This document shows positions 46,201-61,200 of a stretch of 64,000 nucleotides of DNA, piece by piece. The notes beneath the pieces were generated by a model. The model saw only the letters and a program-made list of their open reading frames with translations, had not been told where the DNA came from and searched no databases. A program made the translations under genes and the position numbers. This stretch comes from Ectocarpus siliculosus (lineage: Eukaryota; Sar; Phaeophyceae; Ectocarpales; Ectocarpaceae): positions 4,845,681-4,909,680 of the forward strand of contig FN649734.1 of the NCBI GenBank assembly GCA_000310025.1. The letters run 5' to 3'. The first letter of the stretch is position 1; the number at the start of each line of letters is the position of its first letter.

Positions 46201-49200
46201 AATGGTCTTCGGGTGACCATGTCCTGGCCCACTGCTCTCCAGGGAAAGAGATATCGCCCTCGGAAATATGACAGGTCGCAGCAAGGGAAATCCTGATGTA
46301 AATGGGAGGCAAAATAGTCGCCAATAGAAAAGGGTGCGTTCCCACCGGTGGCCCGCGACGCCATACACCAGAATGTAGGACTGTGCATCGGTTGCATCAT
46401 TGTTGTATCGGCCAGTGATGAAGAAACAAGTCGTCCAGTCCCTCACTTGTGGCCGCCCCTTAAATAGCAGAGTGGGCAAGAGGACGCCTTCGATCACTGG
46501 TGGCAACTTCGTCGGTTGGCGCTATGAAGCGAGGCGATTCTGTCGGTGCCCACCACGTCTTGATACCTGGTCGCAGAACTCGGATGATTGTCATCGAGAC
46601 AACTACTTGCGGCCAACTCCGTCATTCTCTCCTCTTCCCGAAAACTGGATACAGAATGTATATGCCGTTGGGGGGTTCGTGAGAAAACACGAACTCTGTC
46701 GTACCACACACACGCCGGCCGGTTCCTCTCCACAACTAGCCAGCAGTCACGCTATATCTTCACCCGGTCGCTTCCCCGACAACAACCCACTGGTCGCCAA
46801 CATGTATGCTCTACGAACGCCACTCCAAAACCCTCTAGCCCTATTCATGGCTCCTCCTCGTGCAATAAACCATGGGCGCCGTTCTGTTTGCCGTGACGGT
46901 TTCTTGAGAACGATCTCCAAACTTTCGAACTCCTGACTCCAACGCTGACCCTACAACCCCCAACACCACTCACCAAGAACATGTGGTCCTTCTCGTCATC
47001 GCCGTGCATCGTCAGCCGCTTAGGCAGTCTCAGGGAGTTCATCAGCAAAAGCTCGCTATCGAAGCTGGACAACAACAAAAATACGGCGAAAATGGAAAGG
47101 TTGTTGATTGCTGATCCCAAGTTCTCGAGGCTAAAGACCACAAATATGTGGTATTGTTTGCTTCTTTACAGTAAATTTCTTGGGCGGATTGCCGAAATCG
47201 ACTCTTTTTTTCGCTGTATTCTCATGAACCAGAAACATCCTGACCTCGATTTATTGTTGACGTCTTATTCCGCCCTAACCCTGCCCGTAAAGACACGAGC
47301 GCGGCACAAGTACAAAGCTATTGCCGAGTTGTGTTCCCAAGATATTTCGCCGTTCCGATGAATATGCTTTGCAGGCGTTATGTAGCAGGCCGCAACTCCT
47401 TCACGGCAGCAAAAACGTCGCGCTAGGGCCAAGGGTTAGAGTGGCTCTAAGTCTCTTGCTGCTAACCACACGCCAATCCAAAGTCGAACGAAGGCGAAAA
47501 TCTTCAAGTATTGGAGGAGAGAATCGGGGTCCTGAACCAACCCGCGAAACGTTGCCGTTCCCATGCCAAGGCGAATGAAACCCAAACATCTTTCTGGCGC
47601 GAAATACAAGGGGGGAGCTCTCAATCCCTGGCGCCTGCACCGAAACAAAAAGCGCACGCTCATGCCTGACGATGCGACTGTGCAGCGAAACCCGCGGAGG
47701 GGCGGCAGACATCCCCCCGTACTGTCCGGGGACCTCTAGCTTGTGCCGGTTGGAGTCGAAGTCGGACATCCACGTTGAGAAACCCGAAAGCTTCAGCCGG
47801 GAAGACTTCTTCACTTCGAGTTGCCATTTTCTGCCTGCAGTTGGGGTGGTTGTTGTGGGGGGAGCGGGGTGAGGGTGCGTTCTGGATTGGTTGTTGGTAC
47901 AAGGTGGGTGAGTTCAGCCGGGAATAACAGACGAGGAACGCGGTTCCGGTTTATCGCCGCAACGTGTCAACGGTTACGTTCTTTGTGAGAGGTTACACGC
48001 GCAGATGGCGGCTTGTCAATCACTCAACTTTGAAAAGAAACATCGCACGTTACGAGATGAAGGCTTGCTCGCCCATGCCCGAACAACAACCCAACCGAGG
48101 CCAACCGATGCACCTCAGCTTCACTTTCCGGCGGTTATCCCCGGGCGGCACATGTCCTCACCTTGGAACAGGAAGCGCCTAGCCTCACGCTCGTTCAGAA
48201 GTTCCCCGTCCTTGCCCATGGCCTTGTCCAACTCCCTGATGTGCTTCTTGGCAAACTCACGGTTGTACGAACCCACCTTCGACACAAGAGGAAGGCGGAA
48301 AGACATTCATTTGCTTGCTTAATCGTTCCGCGGAGGCCGGACGGGTAGCTTGTAGACGTTCACAACTACGTCGGAGAAGGGCATCGTCTACCCGCGCTGG
48401 TGGGGCACTCTCGGAACCATGCCAAGAAAACATGCCCTATTAAGACACGCCTCGATAACTGAACCCAACCTAAACTCAAATTTCATGCACCGAATAAATC
48501 GTTGCGGACCCCCAGCGTTCTGACGTCTGGGCAACCAAACGGACACAAACAGTTTGCGGTACGAGCTTCCCGCGGTTTGTGCGCACCATTTATTCGTGGG
48601 ACACGTGTCCACGAGCACAAGTGCCGGCTGTCTCTCCACGCGCCTCGGTGTTGCATGCCACGTATACAATTGGGCAAACGACTCCAGCGCTGCCTATCCA
48701 TTACAACCAAGAGAAAACGCTGCCTATCCATTACAACCAAGAGAAAACGCTGCCTATCCATTACAACCAAGAGAAAACGGCGCTTGACGTTCCTCGGAGG
48801 GGGGGACACACGCACCTTGTCGTCCCCTGTCTTGCGGCCGGTGGTCACGAGGCAGTCGTTCCGCAACTTCCGGTAGGCCACACGAGCAAGGTCCTTTTGG
48901 GACTTGTTCAGTAGCCCGCACACCCGCTTCATGCCATCCGAGAACCGCATCTCGGGGTGATGTAGCCCACGTAGGGCCTGATCGAGGGAAGGAAGGAGCG
49001 GGAGGGGGGTGGGGGGGTGGGTTGAGGTGTCGTCAACTGTTCTCGTTCGCACATCCCCTCGATGTTTCCTAGTCGTGGTACACTCTAATTTGACTGGTCT
49101 GGATTGTAAATTCAATTTACGAAGACAAGCTGCTTTCTGATGGCAGCGGGTAGAAACACGTTCTTTCTGAGGAACAGGCAGCAGGCGGTACATAACTGTA

Positions 49201-52200
49201 GTTGCCTCGCCAAAGGTCGGGGCGTGCTTTGGCCGCCTGAAAGTCGCTGAGATTGGCCCAAAATAACGGATTGCTTCCCGCATCGCCGAGCCTGCCCCGC
49301 AGGACCAATATATAAGTGCGGAACAACGTTCCGCGTACGAGATAAAGCTTTTCGCCTGCACAAGCCTTTGACACACGCCGTCAACACACACCAGTGACAC
49401 ACGATACGTATAGACTCGTAAATCTAACCGGAGTCAATCAACGACGAAGAGGATGCCAGACCAAACGGTACGCACGCCCTCGACGAGAAGGTTCCAACGC
49501 CGCCGTTTCCGGCACCGTAACTACATTCACTGCAGAGCAATCGGGCTTTGAAAAACCGATCCAGGGTTGTGTGCTATATTACGTCATGCCACCCACGATC
49601 ATTTTTGAATGGTTTTTCTCGTCGATTACCTCGGCAAACGCCTCCGCGGAAGGGTCGGCGGTCAGGGCCGTGAGTCTAGAGAGCCTTCGCCCGTCGTCAT
49701 CGGCTCCGGCACCCCCTTCGCCGTTTCTGGCCGCCGCCGATGCCTTCGTCATGAGCAGGGGGTAGAACAGCGCCCGAGGGTAGGCGAGCGCCACGCGCTC
49801 GAGAACCTAGAACCCAAGCATCAGTGGAAGTTCAAATTAATCTGTCGCCGCTGTGTTCTGTACCATTGAACTCTCGCAGAAACGCGGTTGATAGAAGCGG
49901 ACACTGGCAAAAGTAAGGGCGGAAGTCCAAACTAATCTGTCGCCGCTTGTCCTGTGCCATTGAACGATCTCCGAATGCTGTTGGTGTAAGTCGATACCAC
50001 GATAAACAACGATGATGAGCATCACCAAGAACAGGAACGCAGAGGACGCGCACCACGCTCAAGGCTGGACTCGAAAAGCCTACGCGGTGCCTTAAACGTC
50101 TCGTTCGCTCCTCCTCAGCACCGGCACGTATACCATGCGACACAAAGAGCGACATAGGCAGGCAAAAAAACTCTTCCCTCAAAAGTCCCTCAAAAAGCAC
50201 ACCGCCAATAAGATGCGGAACGTCATCACACTCTTCCGTTTTTCTCCTTAAGCCTGCCACAAACAAAACTCGCCTGGATCACCACAGGCCCCTCCTCCCG
50301 CCCTGTAACCCCGAGCATCTGCGAGATCCATCGCAGGAACGCCCACTCGGGCACAGCCGACGCCCCGTCCGCGAACGCCGCGCGAGCCTTGGAGAACTTC
50401 CCCGCCAGGTAGAGAACTCTCGGGAAAGAGTGCCTTGCGCCGGCAGACCTAAAAACAGCGAGACACATCAGTAGTTGGCCGTGACCGTCAGTGTTGTCCG
50501 CACACTTGAAAACAAAGAGACATGAATTTCGTTAGAGCGTGGCAGGATAGGGCAGATGACCGGGCGGTCCGTGGTGAGGGGGATACGTGGTTTCATGGCC
50601 GGAGGGTGGCATGATAGGGTGTGTATCGGGTACCACTATTTATGTTGACGCTACAACTCGCGGAGGTCGTCTTCGTTCATCGCAGCAGCTGACTTTCTCC
50701 CTGCCACAGCGACATTCAAGACAAGACCGCCGTCAGGCCTATTCGCGTGTAGGAGTGCTTCTCCAGAAACGGACCTTGCAGTGTGCGGCAGCGAATTCGA
50801 AGAGGTTCGGGACAGTAGGGCACAACCGCCGTGAGTGGCGCACATAATACGGGGGGCCTCCTCGCGTGCTTGCAATTCCTATGTGCCCTCTCCGGGGGGT
50901 GTTCACACACACCCTACCCCAGGGTTTCACCAAAAGCAACATGGCATCGATGGGAGGACGCCGAAGTGGGCACAAAGCAACATTTCAAGCATATTCTCCC
51001 GCAGAAAAAGAGCACCAGCAGGGGCATAACCACCACAAGAAGGCACAATTGTCCTTTGGAAGCATACGCTCACGTGAAAAAGAGGAGAATAAACCGAGAA
51101 AAAAAAAGTCGCAGAATGGTAAAAGGCCTACAAAAGTGGCTCACCCGACCGCCATGGCCCGAAGGTACTCCTTCACGGCGAGCGCGGCCAGGTCTTCCCG
51201 CCCCCTGCCCCCTACCCCTGACATGGTGCTGTCCCCGGCGGACATGGCATCGCAAAGCTTGGCCAGCCGCAACATGGCCTCGCCGGTGGCCTCGACGGCT
51301 CCCGGCGTAGGCGTCGTCCCGGAGGCGTTTCCAGTGGAACTCCCGGGGGTCGGGGACTGCTTGGATCCGGTGGGGCGCACGGTCAAGCCGTCCCCGAGTT
51401 CGGTGGCCTTTTCCAGGCTGGCGAGGGATGCACAGAAGCTCTCGGCTGCCTCTTCCTCCTGGACGTATACATGCGTGCATAAACAGGGGTTGACAAGACA
51501 AAGGATGCCTAGCTTCAGGTGTGGGTGATCGGTGTACGGGAGGCGAGCTTGCTTGGGAGGGGAAGAGGCGGGTGCACTGTGCCGGTTTAGGGAAGATGGG
51601 GTGGGTGATTCAAGCTAAAAAAACAGCGAATCGATCGATAAGTTTATCGAACGCATTATAGACCTACTGGGCTCGATTTAGGGCTCGAGGAAGGGTGAGA
51701 GCATGCGGATCTGTCGCGGTCGATGCCATGGACTGCAACAGGTTAGAAATTTAGTTCTAGCGGATGTCTTGGATGGGGTGAACCGCAGCTGTTGACGTAT
51801 TGCGATTTTTTGTTCGCTTCTGGCTCTCGCCGACCCGGTGAGCACGGTAACGAAACTTCAACAACCCAACAATTCCGAAAACCTGTAGTTCTGGCCATGA
51901 ACAATCGAAACACCCAAACAATACAATCACTCTTGACGCCCCCGACACGTCATCAAACCCAGCAACAACTCAATCAAGTCAATAAAATCGAGAACTTGTG
52001 TAAGCCATGCCTCAAGCACTCAAGTTACCGAAGCGTTAACAGCTTTACCTGCCCCCCTCCGGAGGAGTTGTTCTCCGCCAGCAAAAGTCCCTTCGTCTCG
52101 AGCCACTGCCCCTGAAGCGTTAAGAGTCGCAGCCGTGTCTCGTGGGCTTCGGCACCTTGTGTCTCCCACCCCTCGCCCTCGCCCCACCCTGCTCGCCACG

Positions 52201-55200
52201 CCGTCAATGGTTCGATCGTTATTGTTAGTGTCGGGAATAACTCACCGACATTTGTCACCCTTAGGAAGAAAGACTATCTCTTATCATACGCCCAGCGGTA
52301 ACAGCGGTACCGTCGAGTCTTGCTTGACATGGTTGGCATCACAACCACCACCACCACCCGAACGAATACCAAGCCAAGGGTGTGACAAGCAGTCGACGTC
52401 AAGAGCGTCCTCACAATCACGACAGGCAAGGTCATGGCCAAACTATAACCCAACCAGGACCACAATCCCGTCACTTTTCAAACCCAACATCAACCAAGCC
52501 AAACACTACCACCACGAAACCACGAACGCCGACAACAGCAGTAACCGCGCTGCTGTTAATCACCTCTGCTGCCGCCGCTGGCACGCTTCCCAATAGCCTG
52601 TTGCTGCTGCGAGATGCACCCACCGAGCACCTTGAGCGTTCTAGCCACGTAATCAGCCTGCTTTCTCGCAAGGTCCGCCCCGGTCCTGCCGCAATACCAA
52701 CAACAAGCGGCGACAGCAGCGTGGAAGAAACGGAGGCGCAGCGAAAAAATCATCCTGCTGACACTTCTCAAGCTAGAGGTGTCCTCACCGTACTGCAGTT
52801 AGCAAAGTAGCACGGCGCGACCTGCCGCGGCTGAGTGTCTTCGCAGTCATGATAACAAACTAAATACTGGTACATATCATGCAAGCGTTCTGTCCCTTGT
52901 TCTCTTCGACCACCTACCTCCCTTGCATCCTCACAACTACCGCCGCCGCCGCCACCACCAATAACTCGCGTTTTTTCGTGTCTGAACCGAGACCAGAAAA
53001 AAACTCAAAACACGACAAAAACCTACCGGTTCCCAGCCAAACGCAAGCGTTCGAGCCTGACCCTGTTGAGCTCTACCGCGGTCAGAGTCAGTTGGAGGTC
53101 CCAATTGTCATCTCCATCTGTGCCTGACCGGGTCCAAATCGGAGGAGAAAAGAAATCATTCGAGATGAGTTTGGGGCGGAGAACCTCCCTCCTTTAGCGC
53201 AAAAAAAGTGGGAGTATGAAAATCCACGGTAACGAAAAGCAAAATTTGCGCAATATTTTTGTTCACATGTACCCTACTCCGGTTGAGTTTGGATCAAGTG
53301 CCCTTTGATGTCGTCATAGGTGGGATTACGGGTCGGTTCAAAGAAGACACAGAGGGTGAAGCACGTCTTGGTCGCAGTCTTGAGTTATATTTCTCACCCG
53401 CCCTACCGAACTGCATAGCTAGCATTGGTTCAGTCAAACGTGTTGTACTACGTAAAAATACCATGGTAAAAGATTGCGATGGTAGGATTACCATGGCAGG
53501 TTCTACCATCACAAGCGAATGTCCATGGGCAATTCCCAACACCAGAAAACTACGCAGCAATGGCTTCCGGATATTGCCTGGCTGAAAACATCGTGTTGTA
53601 TGACACAAGCTAGCATTTACCATCACGAGCGAACGTCTAAAGGCGAATTCCCATCGCTGCGTGTTTGGGGAGGCTCTGTTGTTATGGCTTCGTCACGAGG
53701 CACACGTACGTTGTTCATCTTGGCGGGTGTACTCTTCATTCACAACATTCAGATGAGAACTTAAAGCAGAGACGATGCAACACATTAAAACAACGCCCAT
53801 GTACAAACTGGAACTCCGTCGCAAGCATACCTTGGAAACCTGCTGTTGTGCGCAATCAGAGAGCGCCGATGGAAACAAAGGGGGGGAACAAGAGCTGTTT
53901 GTCCTTGCAACAAAAAAAAATAGAACACTTCAAAACGAACCGTAGAGAAGCTTTTGGATTGAACTCACCGCTTCATCCCCCTCGTTCTCGACAAAGGTAT
54001 GCATACATGCAGATAAAAAAACGGTAGCCTGTATTTTCAGCGAACGCTGTAGCACGTTTTCTCGTTGCACAACACAGTCTACACCGAACGCACGGCAGCA
54101 ACAAGATTAAGATACCTACACGAGCTTCGAGCGTGTGTGCTGCCCTTAAGAATACCTCGCGTCGGTGGCGCTTGCCCCTGCTTATCACTCGCGGTCCCCA
54201 ACCGGCCGGCACTATCCTTGATATCCGCGTAGGACTTGATGAGCTTCCCGGCCACGCTGTGCACGCCCTGCGCGGTGGCGGCACCTGGGCAGGGGGCGTA
54301 CAGGGCGATGTGGGAGAAATTCATTCAAGAGACATATTCATAGGTTTCCGGCCTGCGACGTACCCAATCTTGTGAACCCTAAGCCAATGTTCTTCCACCG
54401 GATGCATGAATTATGTACACTAGGGAAACGAGTATGTGTGGCACCTGAATGGGGGCATCGGGCAGGTTCGAAAACTTGGCTCCTGGTCTTCTTGCCTCCC
54501 TTTGCGGGTGTATAATCGGCATCTGGTCATTGGCTCCGCCTTGCCCTTACCTCGACCAGCAGCTCCAGCACCAAAAACAACCACAACCAGAACAACAAGG
54601 ACCATGACAATTACAACGACGATGACGACGACGACGACGACGACAATAACAACCACCACCTTGACTACTTGGGGGAGTTCTCCAAGGGACACAGAACAAT
54701 GTCGAAAAAAGGATAAAACGTATTATTCCATATGCTACTTTCTTTTCGGGAGAGCTGGACCACAATGACACATAATCAAAGTCATGGCACAAGGACAATA
54801 AACGGTCTTAAGACACGACTCGAGACACAGCAGTCCGTCACACGACCCGTCACCTGCGGCAACGATGGACAAGTCGCCTGTGTGCTTGAGCATGTCCCGC
54901 CGCAAGGCCACCCTCTGCTTCTCTGGAAGCTCTGCCTCCTCCAGGTCGATCTGATCCGAACCACGTCAAGGTACATGTGCGTTTCGATTGCGACGGTTTC
55001 AGTTTCAACGCTTCCTGATTTTCGACAGTCTGCTTGCGGGTTCCGGCTACCAGCAGACTTGGGTACGCGAGGGTTTTGATGCTCGCAGTGGAGTGCACCG
55101 AGCGGGGCCTTCAACAACCGACACGTGACGCGTGTTTTGCAGTGACTCGTTGGAATCATGGTGTAGCGCATGAACCGCACTGGTGTCAAGTGTTGTAGTG

Positions 55201-58200
55201 CATGAACCACACTGGTGTGTGCATTTAGCAAGTTGCGGAAACAGGTTGGCAGGACGTGTGGAGCCCGACTAGGAATAAATCGGTCACATGGACTCTTTTG
55301 ACCCGCACGTTTTTTCGATTGACATCGTCCATCTAATCTCGAGCCCGACCTGGTCTCTCTCTCTCTCCGCTGTGGTAAAGCCAGGGTCACATTAAACATT
55401 ATTCCCTCTCCCTGATCCCCCCCCGCCTTCACGTTGCGCTTAGGATTCGGTTAGGGTTCAATGATATATCGAGCTCTCGACTGCTAGTAGTCCCTGCAGA
55501 ACGCCCCCCAAAACAAAAGAAAAAAACTCAAAATAAGCCCAGTCTCCAGTCGGTTTTCCTCCACTCACCGAAAGGACTTCACCACGTCCCTTTCGACTGT
55601 GGTTATATCTCGAAGTTGTAGGGGGTTACCACACCATCCCACGTGCCACATTTTCATCTCTGGTATATTAATAAGTATCGCTGTTCTAACGGTGACAGCA
55701 ACTACAACAACAGAGTCGAACAATCGAAGGAGCAATAGTACCCAGTGTCGCCTTGCCCCAGAAACCCCTCACCTCTATAGCCTTGAAGCAGTCCTGCCTG
55801 TGGGCAAGCATAGCAGTCCAAGACGTCACCGGATCGAGCGCCTGAGAAGGGGTCTGCCGCGACCACTTGTCGAGAAGTCTGTTCAACCGCCCCCCCAGGC
55901 CCACGGCCACTGCACCCTTCGAACTTGAAGCTAAACTTGAAGTTGAAGTTGAAGTCGTGGTCCCCTTCTTGTCATAGAAAGACAGGAAGTCTTCCACCTA
56001 TGCAGGGAGGACAGGCAGGAGGGGAGCATCGATAAGGCATCCACAGCTTCAACAGAAGCCGACAACTACAACCGGCAACGACAACTAACCCTAATATTGC
56101 CACTGCCACCGCGACGACGACGGCATTGACAACCGCGGCGCACCTCGACTACCAGCTGCAGTCCTCGAAGCTGGTCCCTCCTTGCAGAGTCAGCGCAGGG
56201 GTGAAGCCCCGCCCACTTCTCGTGAAACCTGAACGCGCATAGACAAAACATCCCAACAAGTCTCTCTCTGAGTGCCATCAACCCTCTTTTCACCAAGCAC
56301 CACACCGACAAATTGCACTTGAAGGCGCAGTTCGATATTCCCACCACCGCTGCAGCCAACCGACAATCCATTTACTTTGCGTATCCACTGCTGGTAGGCC
56401 ATGCGCTTGCTGAGGGGTGTTTCGAACAGGCCCACCCACCGAGCACAACACGTGTGTTCCCATTCCATGTCACAAGAGAGTGGTCTCAGGGGATTCGGTT
56501 TGCCTACACCCACACTCTTACCTCCTCGTCAAACGCGACGCTTGGCACACCTCTTACCACCACCTAACCCCACCACAACTACCAACCCCTTTTCCCTCAT
56601 CAACACACACAAACACGGTCCACCAAAACACAAAAAAACCTGTCGTAGCAGCGGGCGACACATTGATGGGCGCGGCCGAGCTGATTCCCCAGCAGAAACG
56701 CTTTCGCCAACTCCGCCGGCATGTTGGTCTCTAGCCACGCCATCCGGGTGCAGGTGGACGCCGACGGCGACGATGACGATGAGCTTCCGCTAGAAGTACT
56801 GCCACCACCGCCACCTTCCGCCCCTGAGCGTAGGGCTAGAGAGGATGACTCCCCGGCAGTCCCGCCTTCTCCCCCTCCCCAAGAAGAGTCCGTCAGCCGT
56901 AAGGACGGGGCTTCGGGGTCGACGATGGCCTTGGCGGTGGTGACGGTCATAGCAACGGGCATTCATCAATAATTCAAGCTGGGGTTGGTGGCGGCGATGA
57001 CGACGGGCATTCATCACTGATTGTAAGCCCAGTAGAGGCAAACGACTACTGGACAGAAAGACGGGACATGACTGCGAAAATTCTTGTTGGAATATGTTGC
57101 GGGGCAATGTTCCTTTTGCGGGTGGAAAATGTTGCGGGGCAATGGTGTGGCCGCATCTTCACCGGCAGGAGGCATGTAAACGCTCTCGCAAATCGGCACC
57201 ACGATCAGCATATAACAACAGACATAAGAGAAGAACCGCGTGTACGAGAGGAGCGAAGCGACAATAAACGAGGAACACCATCGCTATCTGAGACAAATCT
57301 AAACGACCTCAATTCAAAACATCTTCGAAATGACTGGCTGAGACATCATGCCTAAAGACAACTACGAAAGGGAAAAATTAGTCCACAACGCGTTGATTGC
57401 AACCGCTACAAATCCTGCTTCGTTTCGTAGTTTACTAAAGGTGATACTGCTGTCATCCATCTCTCACATCGAGGAAGGCGTTGAGGGCGATCTCGCTGCG
57501 GCGATGGTCGTGCACGATAGACCACACGAAGAAAGGGAGCACGTCGTCCCTCTGTGAGGGATCCGCCCCCCACAGACGGCGCTGGCACTCTGCGGATCCC
57601 CTCGCGTCGTCGCCGTACTCCTCGCCGCCGATCTCATCTTCTCCTTCCACGCCCTCGGAGACCATAGCAACCACTTCACCTCGGAGAGTCTGTAAAGATG
57701 CGTTCGCAAAAAGGGGGATTGTTTGCTGTTTAGAAAAGGGACACATCTACAGCAGGGATCAAAGTTTCAAGGTGTTCCTGAACATGCCGCTTCCGGCGTG
57801 GTGGTGGAAGACGTCATTCAACAAGGTACGGAATTTCGTGGGAGTGTGTTCATGTATGCTCCGACCTGCGGGGGGGGGGGGGGGGCCCTTTTTTGGGGAA
57901 AACCCCCCGAAAGGGGGGGAAAATATATGGGACTCCCAAAAATCTCATCCCCGGGCTCCCAAGGAAGGGGAGAACCTTGAAAGGATGGACCCCACAAAAA
58001 AGGGCTGTTGCCCCTTGTTGTTGTCCTTTCCGCCGGCCCCTATGTGTTGTTCGGGGTTGCTTTAAAAACCCCCCCCTTGCAAACAAAAAAAACGGGAGAA
58101 GTTTTCCAACATCCTTGNNNNNNNNNNNNNNNNNNNNNNNNNNNNNNNNNNNNNNNNNNNNNNNNNNNNNNNNNNNNNNNNNNNNNNNNNNNNNNNNNNN

Positions 58201-61200
58201 NNNNNNNNNNNNNNNNNTCTTTAAACAAGTTAGGAAATTTGGGGGGAGGGTGTTCATTTATGTTCCGCCTTGGGGGGGGGGGGGGGGGTCCATTTTCTGG
58301 TGAACACGCCGCGAATGGGTGGGAAACTATATGGTACTCCTAAAAATCTCATCGCCGGTCTCCAAAGGACGGGCAGACCCTTGAAAGGATGGACCCAACA
58401 GAAAGGTGCTGTTGCTCGTTGTTGTTGTCGTTGCTGCGGTCGTCTATGTGTTGTTCGGTGTTGCTTTAACAACGCCGCCGTTGCAAACAAGAACAACGGC
58501 AGACGTTTCCAAGCATCGTTGCCCACGGGCACACGATTCAATATACTTGTCCCCGACCTTCCATTGGCCGAGTTGTCGCATACACTCGAGCTGGTGCATG
58601 TCCCACGCCCTTAGCTCCGCCTCGCTGGCTCCTTCCACGCCTGCGGGGCCGCAAGAAAAGGGGGAAGAAGGGATACACATTATAACACCCGTTCCAGATG
58701 ATGAACGCGTAGTGCTGTTCCACAAATACAATTCGCGTTGGCTAGGCAACAAGATGTTTCAAGACACCAATGCCCTTCACTCACATACAAACACGCGGAT
58801 GTTGCAGTCCCACTACCTCAACCGGTTAGTCCAGCTGCCGAGTCCTGCAGATGGCGTGGGTACGACGCAAGGCATAAGTTGCCCTTCACCCGAAGCTTCG
58901 TCCCCTACCTTCACCCTCCGACGCGAAAACCGCATGTGCATGATGTTTGCGTGAGCCGAAACCTTCGAACATCCTCTTCCGCATTCCCTAAGCATGATAG
59001 GTTGGTGCTGCTTGCCCCAAATGCCTACTGTGCTCCTCGAAAATATCAAGTCAGCATGTCGACGTGAACAACGCCAAGCTTGTACAACAACATTCCAACA
59101 AGCGGAACGAAACATTCCGAAATACTCATACAGCAGTATTACCCCTTGACGAGCGAAAAACGTCATAAGCACCCAACGATAGCCACGACAAAAAATGTCG
59201 ATGACCATGAAGGGAATGTACCTTCTTCGTCCATGCCCCGAGCGGCACTGCTGTCCTGAGTGTCCGTCTCTTTCTCGAAGCGGGTGTCGTACCGATCGAG
59301 CAGCTTCTTGTACATCCTCAGGGCCACGTCGTACTCTCCTGACAGCTCGGCCTCCAAAGCTTGTCTGTTTCGATGAGTTCGTTGCCGAAGACGGCGACAT
59401 AGATTTTCTCAAGGCTCGGTTACGTGATATGCTCAAGACTGCGTTTGGTTGCTGGGTTTCTGTTGTGAATCAGCGGCGTGGACGATTGTGGGCATGGGTG
59501 GGGAAGGGGAAGCGGGGACGCTGGATGCAAGGACGCGGAGTGTTGGGTGTGGGGGTGGTTGAAGTCTCGTCAGAGACTGTATCGGGGGGGAAACAACAGG
59601 AATCACGAAGAAACACTCCCATCTGTGGTTCCCTGTAGAGGCAAAATATCGAAGGTTGTGGCTGCCGTTGTCTTTACATTAAAAACCGTTCCCATCTATC
59701 TACCCAGTACCTTCTTCTGTCCGCATATTAAAATAAAATGGACCCGAAGGGTTCGCAAGTCAATAGAAATCGACGACAGAGAGCCAGCCTAGAAGGTGCA
59801 ACTTAAAAAAAAAAGCAAACAACGGGGGAGGCGTACTCCTGTTTTGCAGCTGTTAGGCCACTGACCGCGCGTCCTCGAGAGGACGGAGCATGACGGTGAG
59901 GGGGATTATAACTCACCGGGTTCCCTCCGACTTGCTCGCTCGCGCGGCGACCCCAACGAGGGCGTCCCTCTCCCCGAGAGAGGCGTACAACTTCGATAGC
60001 TGCAGCCATGCGTCCTGTGAAAGAATCAAAACAACAACAAAGTCACCCACACCGCAGAAACGGGGTGGAGAAAAATGGAGGCGAAAAGAAAAAAATTCTG
60101 GCGGTGTTTCCTTCCTCTCGTGTGGTCCTGGCTGGTGCGGCCAAAGACATACATACCGAAAAGTGACAAAAACACGACGTCCAGATGAAAAAGGAACGGC
60201 GCAACAACATCGCAAAACAAGTGCAGGACGCCTTGGTTCGCCCAGGTATGTATGTACAAACATAGGCTTCACGAGCGGGACGAGTGCAGCTTGGGCAAGG
60301 ACAACCGCTGAACGTATCAATGACAAAAAAAAAGTAACGGCGGTGCTTGTATGTCGCTTGTACCAGTAACTTGACTACGGTCTGTGCTCCGAACCATCCG
60401 CCATTCCGACCTCCCAAAGAGCAGAGAAAAAAAAAACGCTGACTTTCGAGCTCGAACCTGTTGCTGCACGTAGCTGCCATGACACAAACGTAGCAAAGGC
60501 AAACAACACAACCACGCCCATCAAAACAGCTGCGCCAACCAGGAAATGTGGTACAAAACTGCAGGAAAATCAAACAAAGACATGCATAGAATTCTGTTGT
60601 CCCTGACAAAGGGATCAATATTGTTTTCTCGTGGCCCACTGTAGCAACAATAGACCATTGTGCCTCTATTGTCCAGGGTATGAAATAGATAAATATATTA
60701 AAAACTGCAGTACTTGCCTGCTGTCCTTTCTCCACATCGACCACGTGGACGTTCTTCTCATCACCTCCGCCGCTGCCGCGGCGTCGACGCCTGCCTCCAC
60801 CTCCGCCACCACCACCACCGCCACTAGCTGTGGCCCCACCGCTCGTGGTTGCGACAGCATCGGTGGCGGCGGCGACGGCGGCGCGTTCTTTGCCGATTCG
60901 CATGATGGACTCCTCAAGCAACAAAATGCCCGAGTGGACGTTGAGGCTGGAGAGCGCCGTGTTGGCAACGAGATCAGGGGACAGCGAGATTGCGTCCCCT
61001 CCCTCGACCGTGACCTCCTCGATCGGCTCCTGACAAATTGGGGACGATACAAAAAATGGCGGTGGAACAGTGAAATACATCTACGCTTTCAGAGATTCCG
61101 AACACGAATGCATACGTACGTGGTCGCATGAGGTTCGGCCGCGCGCATGATCGACATAGGGGGCGCGTGTATCAAGGGTCCAAGTCAGTGGAGGGGACGG

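Noticed and set aside
48502-48914. Plus-strand frames with repeated [10 protein letters not shown] or [10 protein letters not shown] peptides
   Set aside because: Produced by the 3 x 30-bp tandem repeat in a DNA-PKcs intron.
50768-50831. Possible extra DNA-PKcs exon reading [13 protein letters not shown]
   Set aside because: No usable acceptor, and the exons on each side (ending 51145, starting 50448) join in phase with continuous homology.
60043-61080. A 345-codon minus frame as a single exon
   Set aside because: Only its first part (61029-60718) matches DNA-PKcs; the rest is intron-like, and the next matching exon is 60014-59917 in correct phase.
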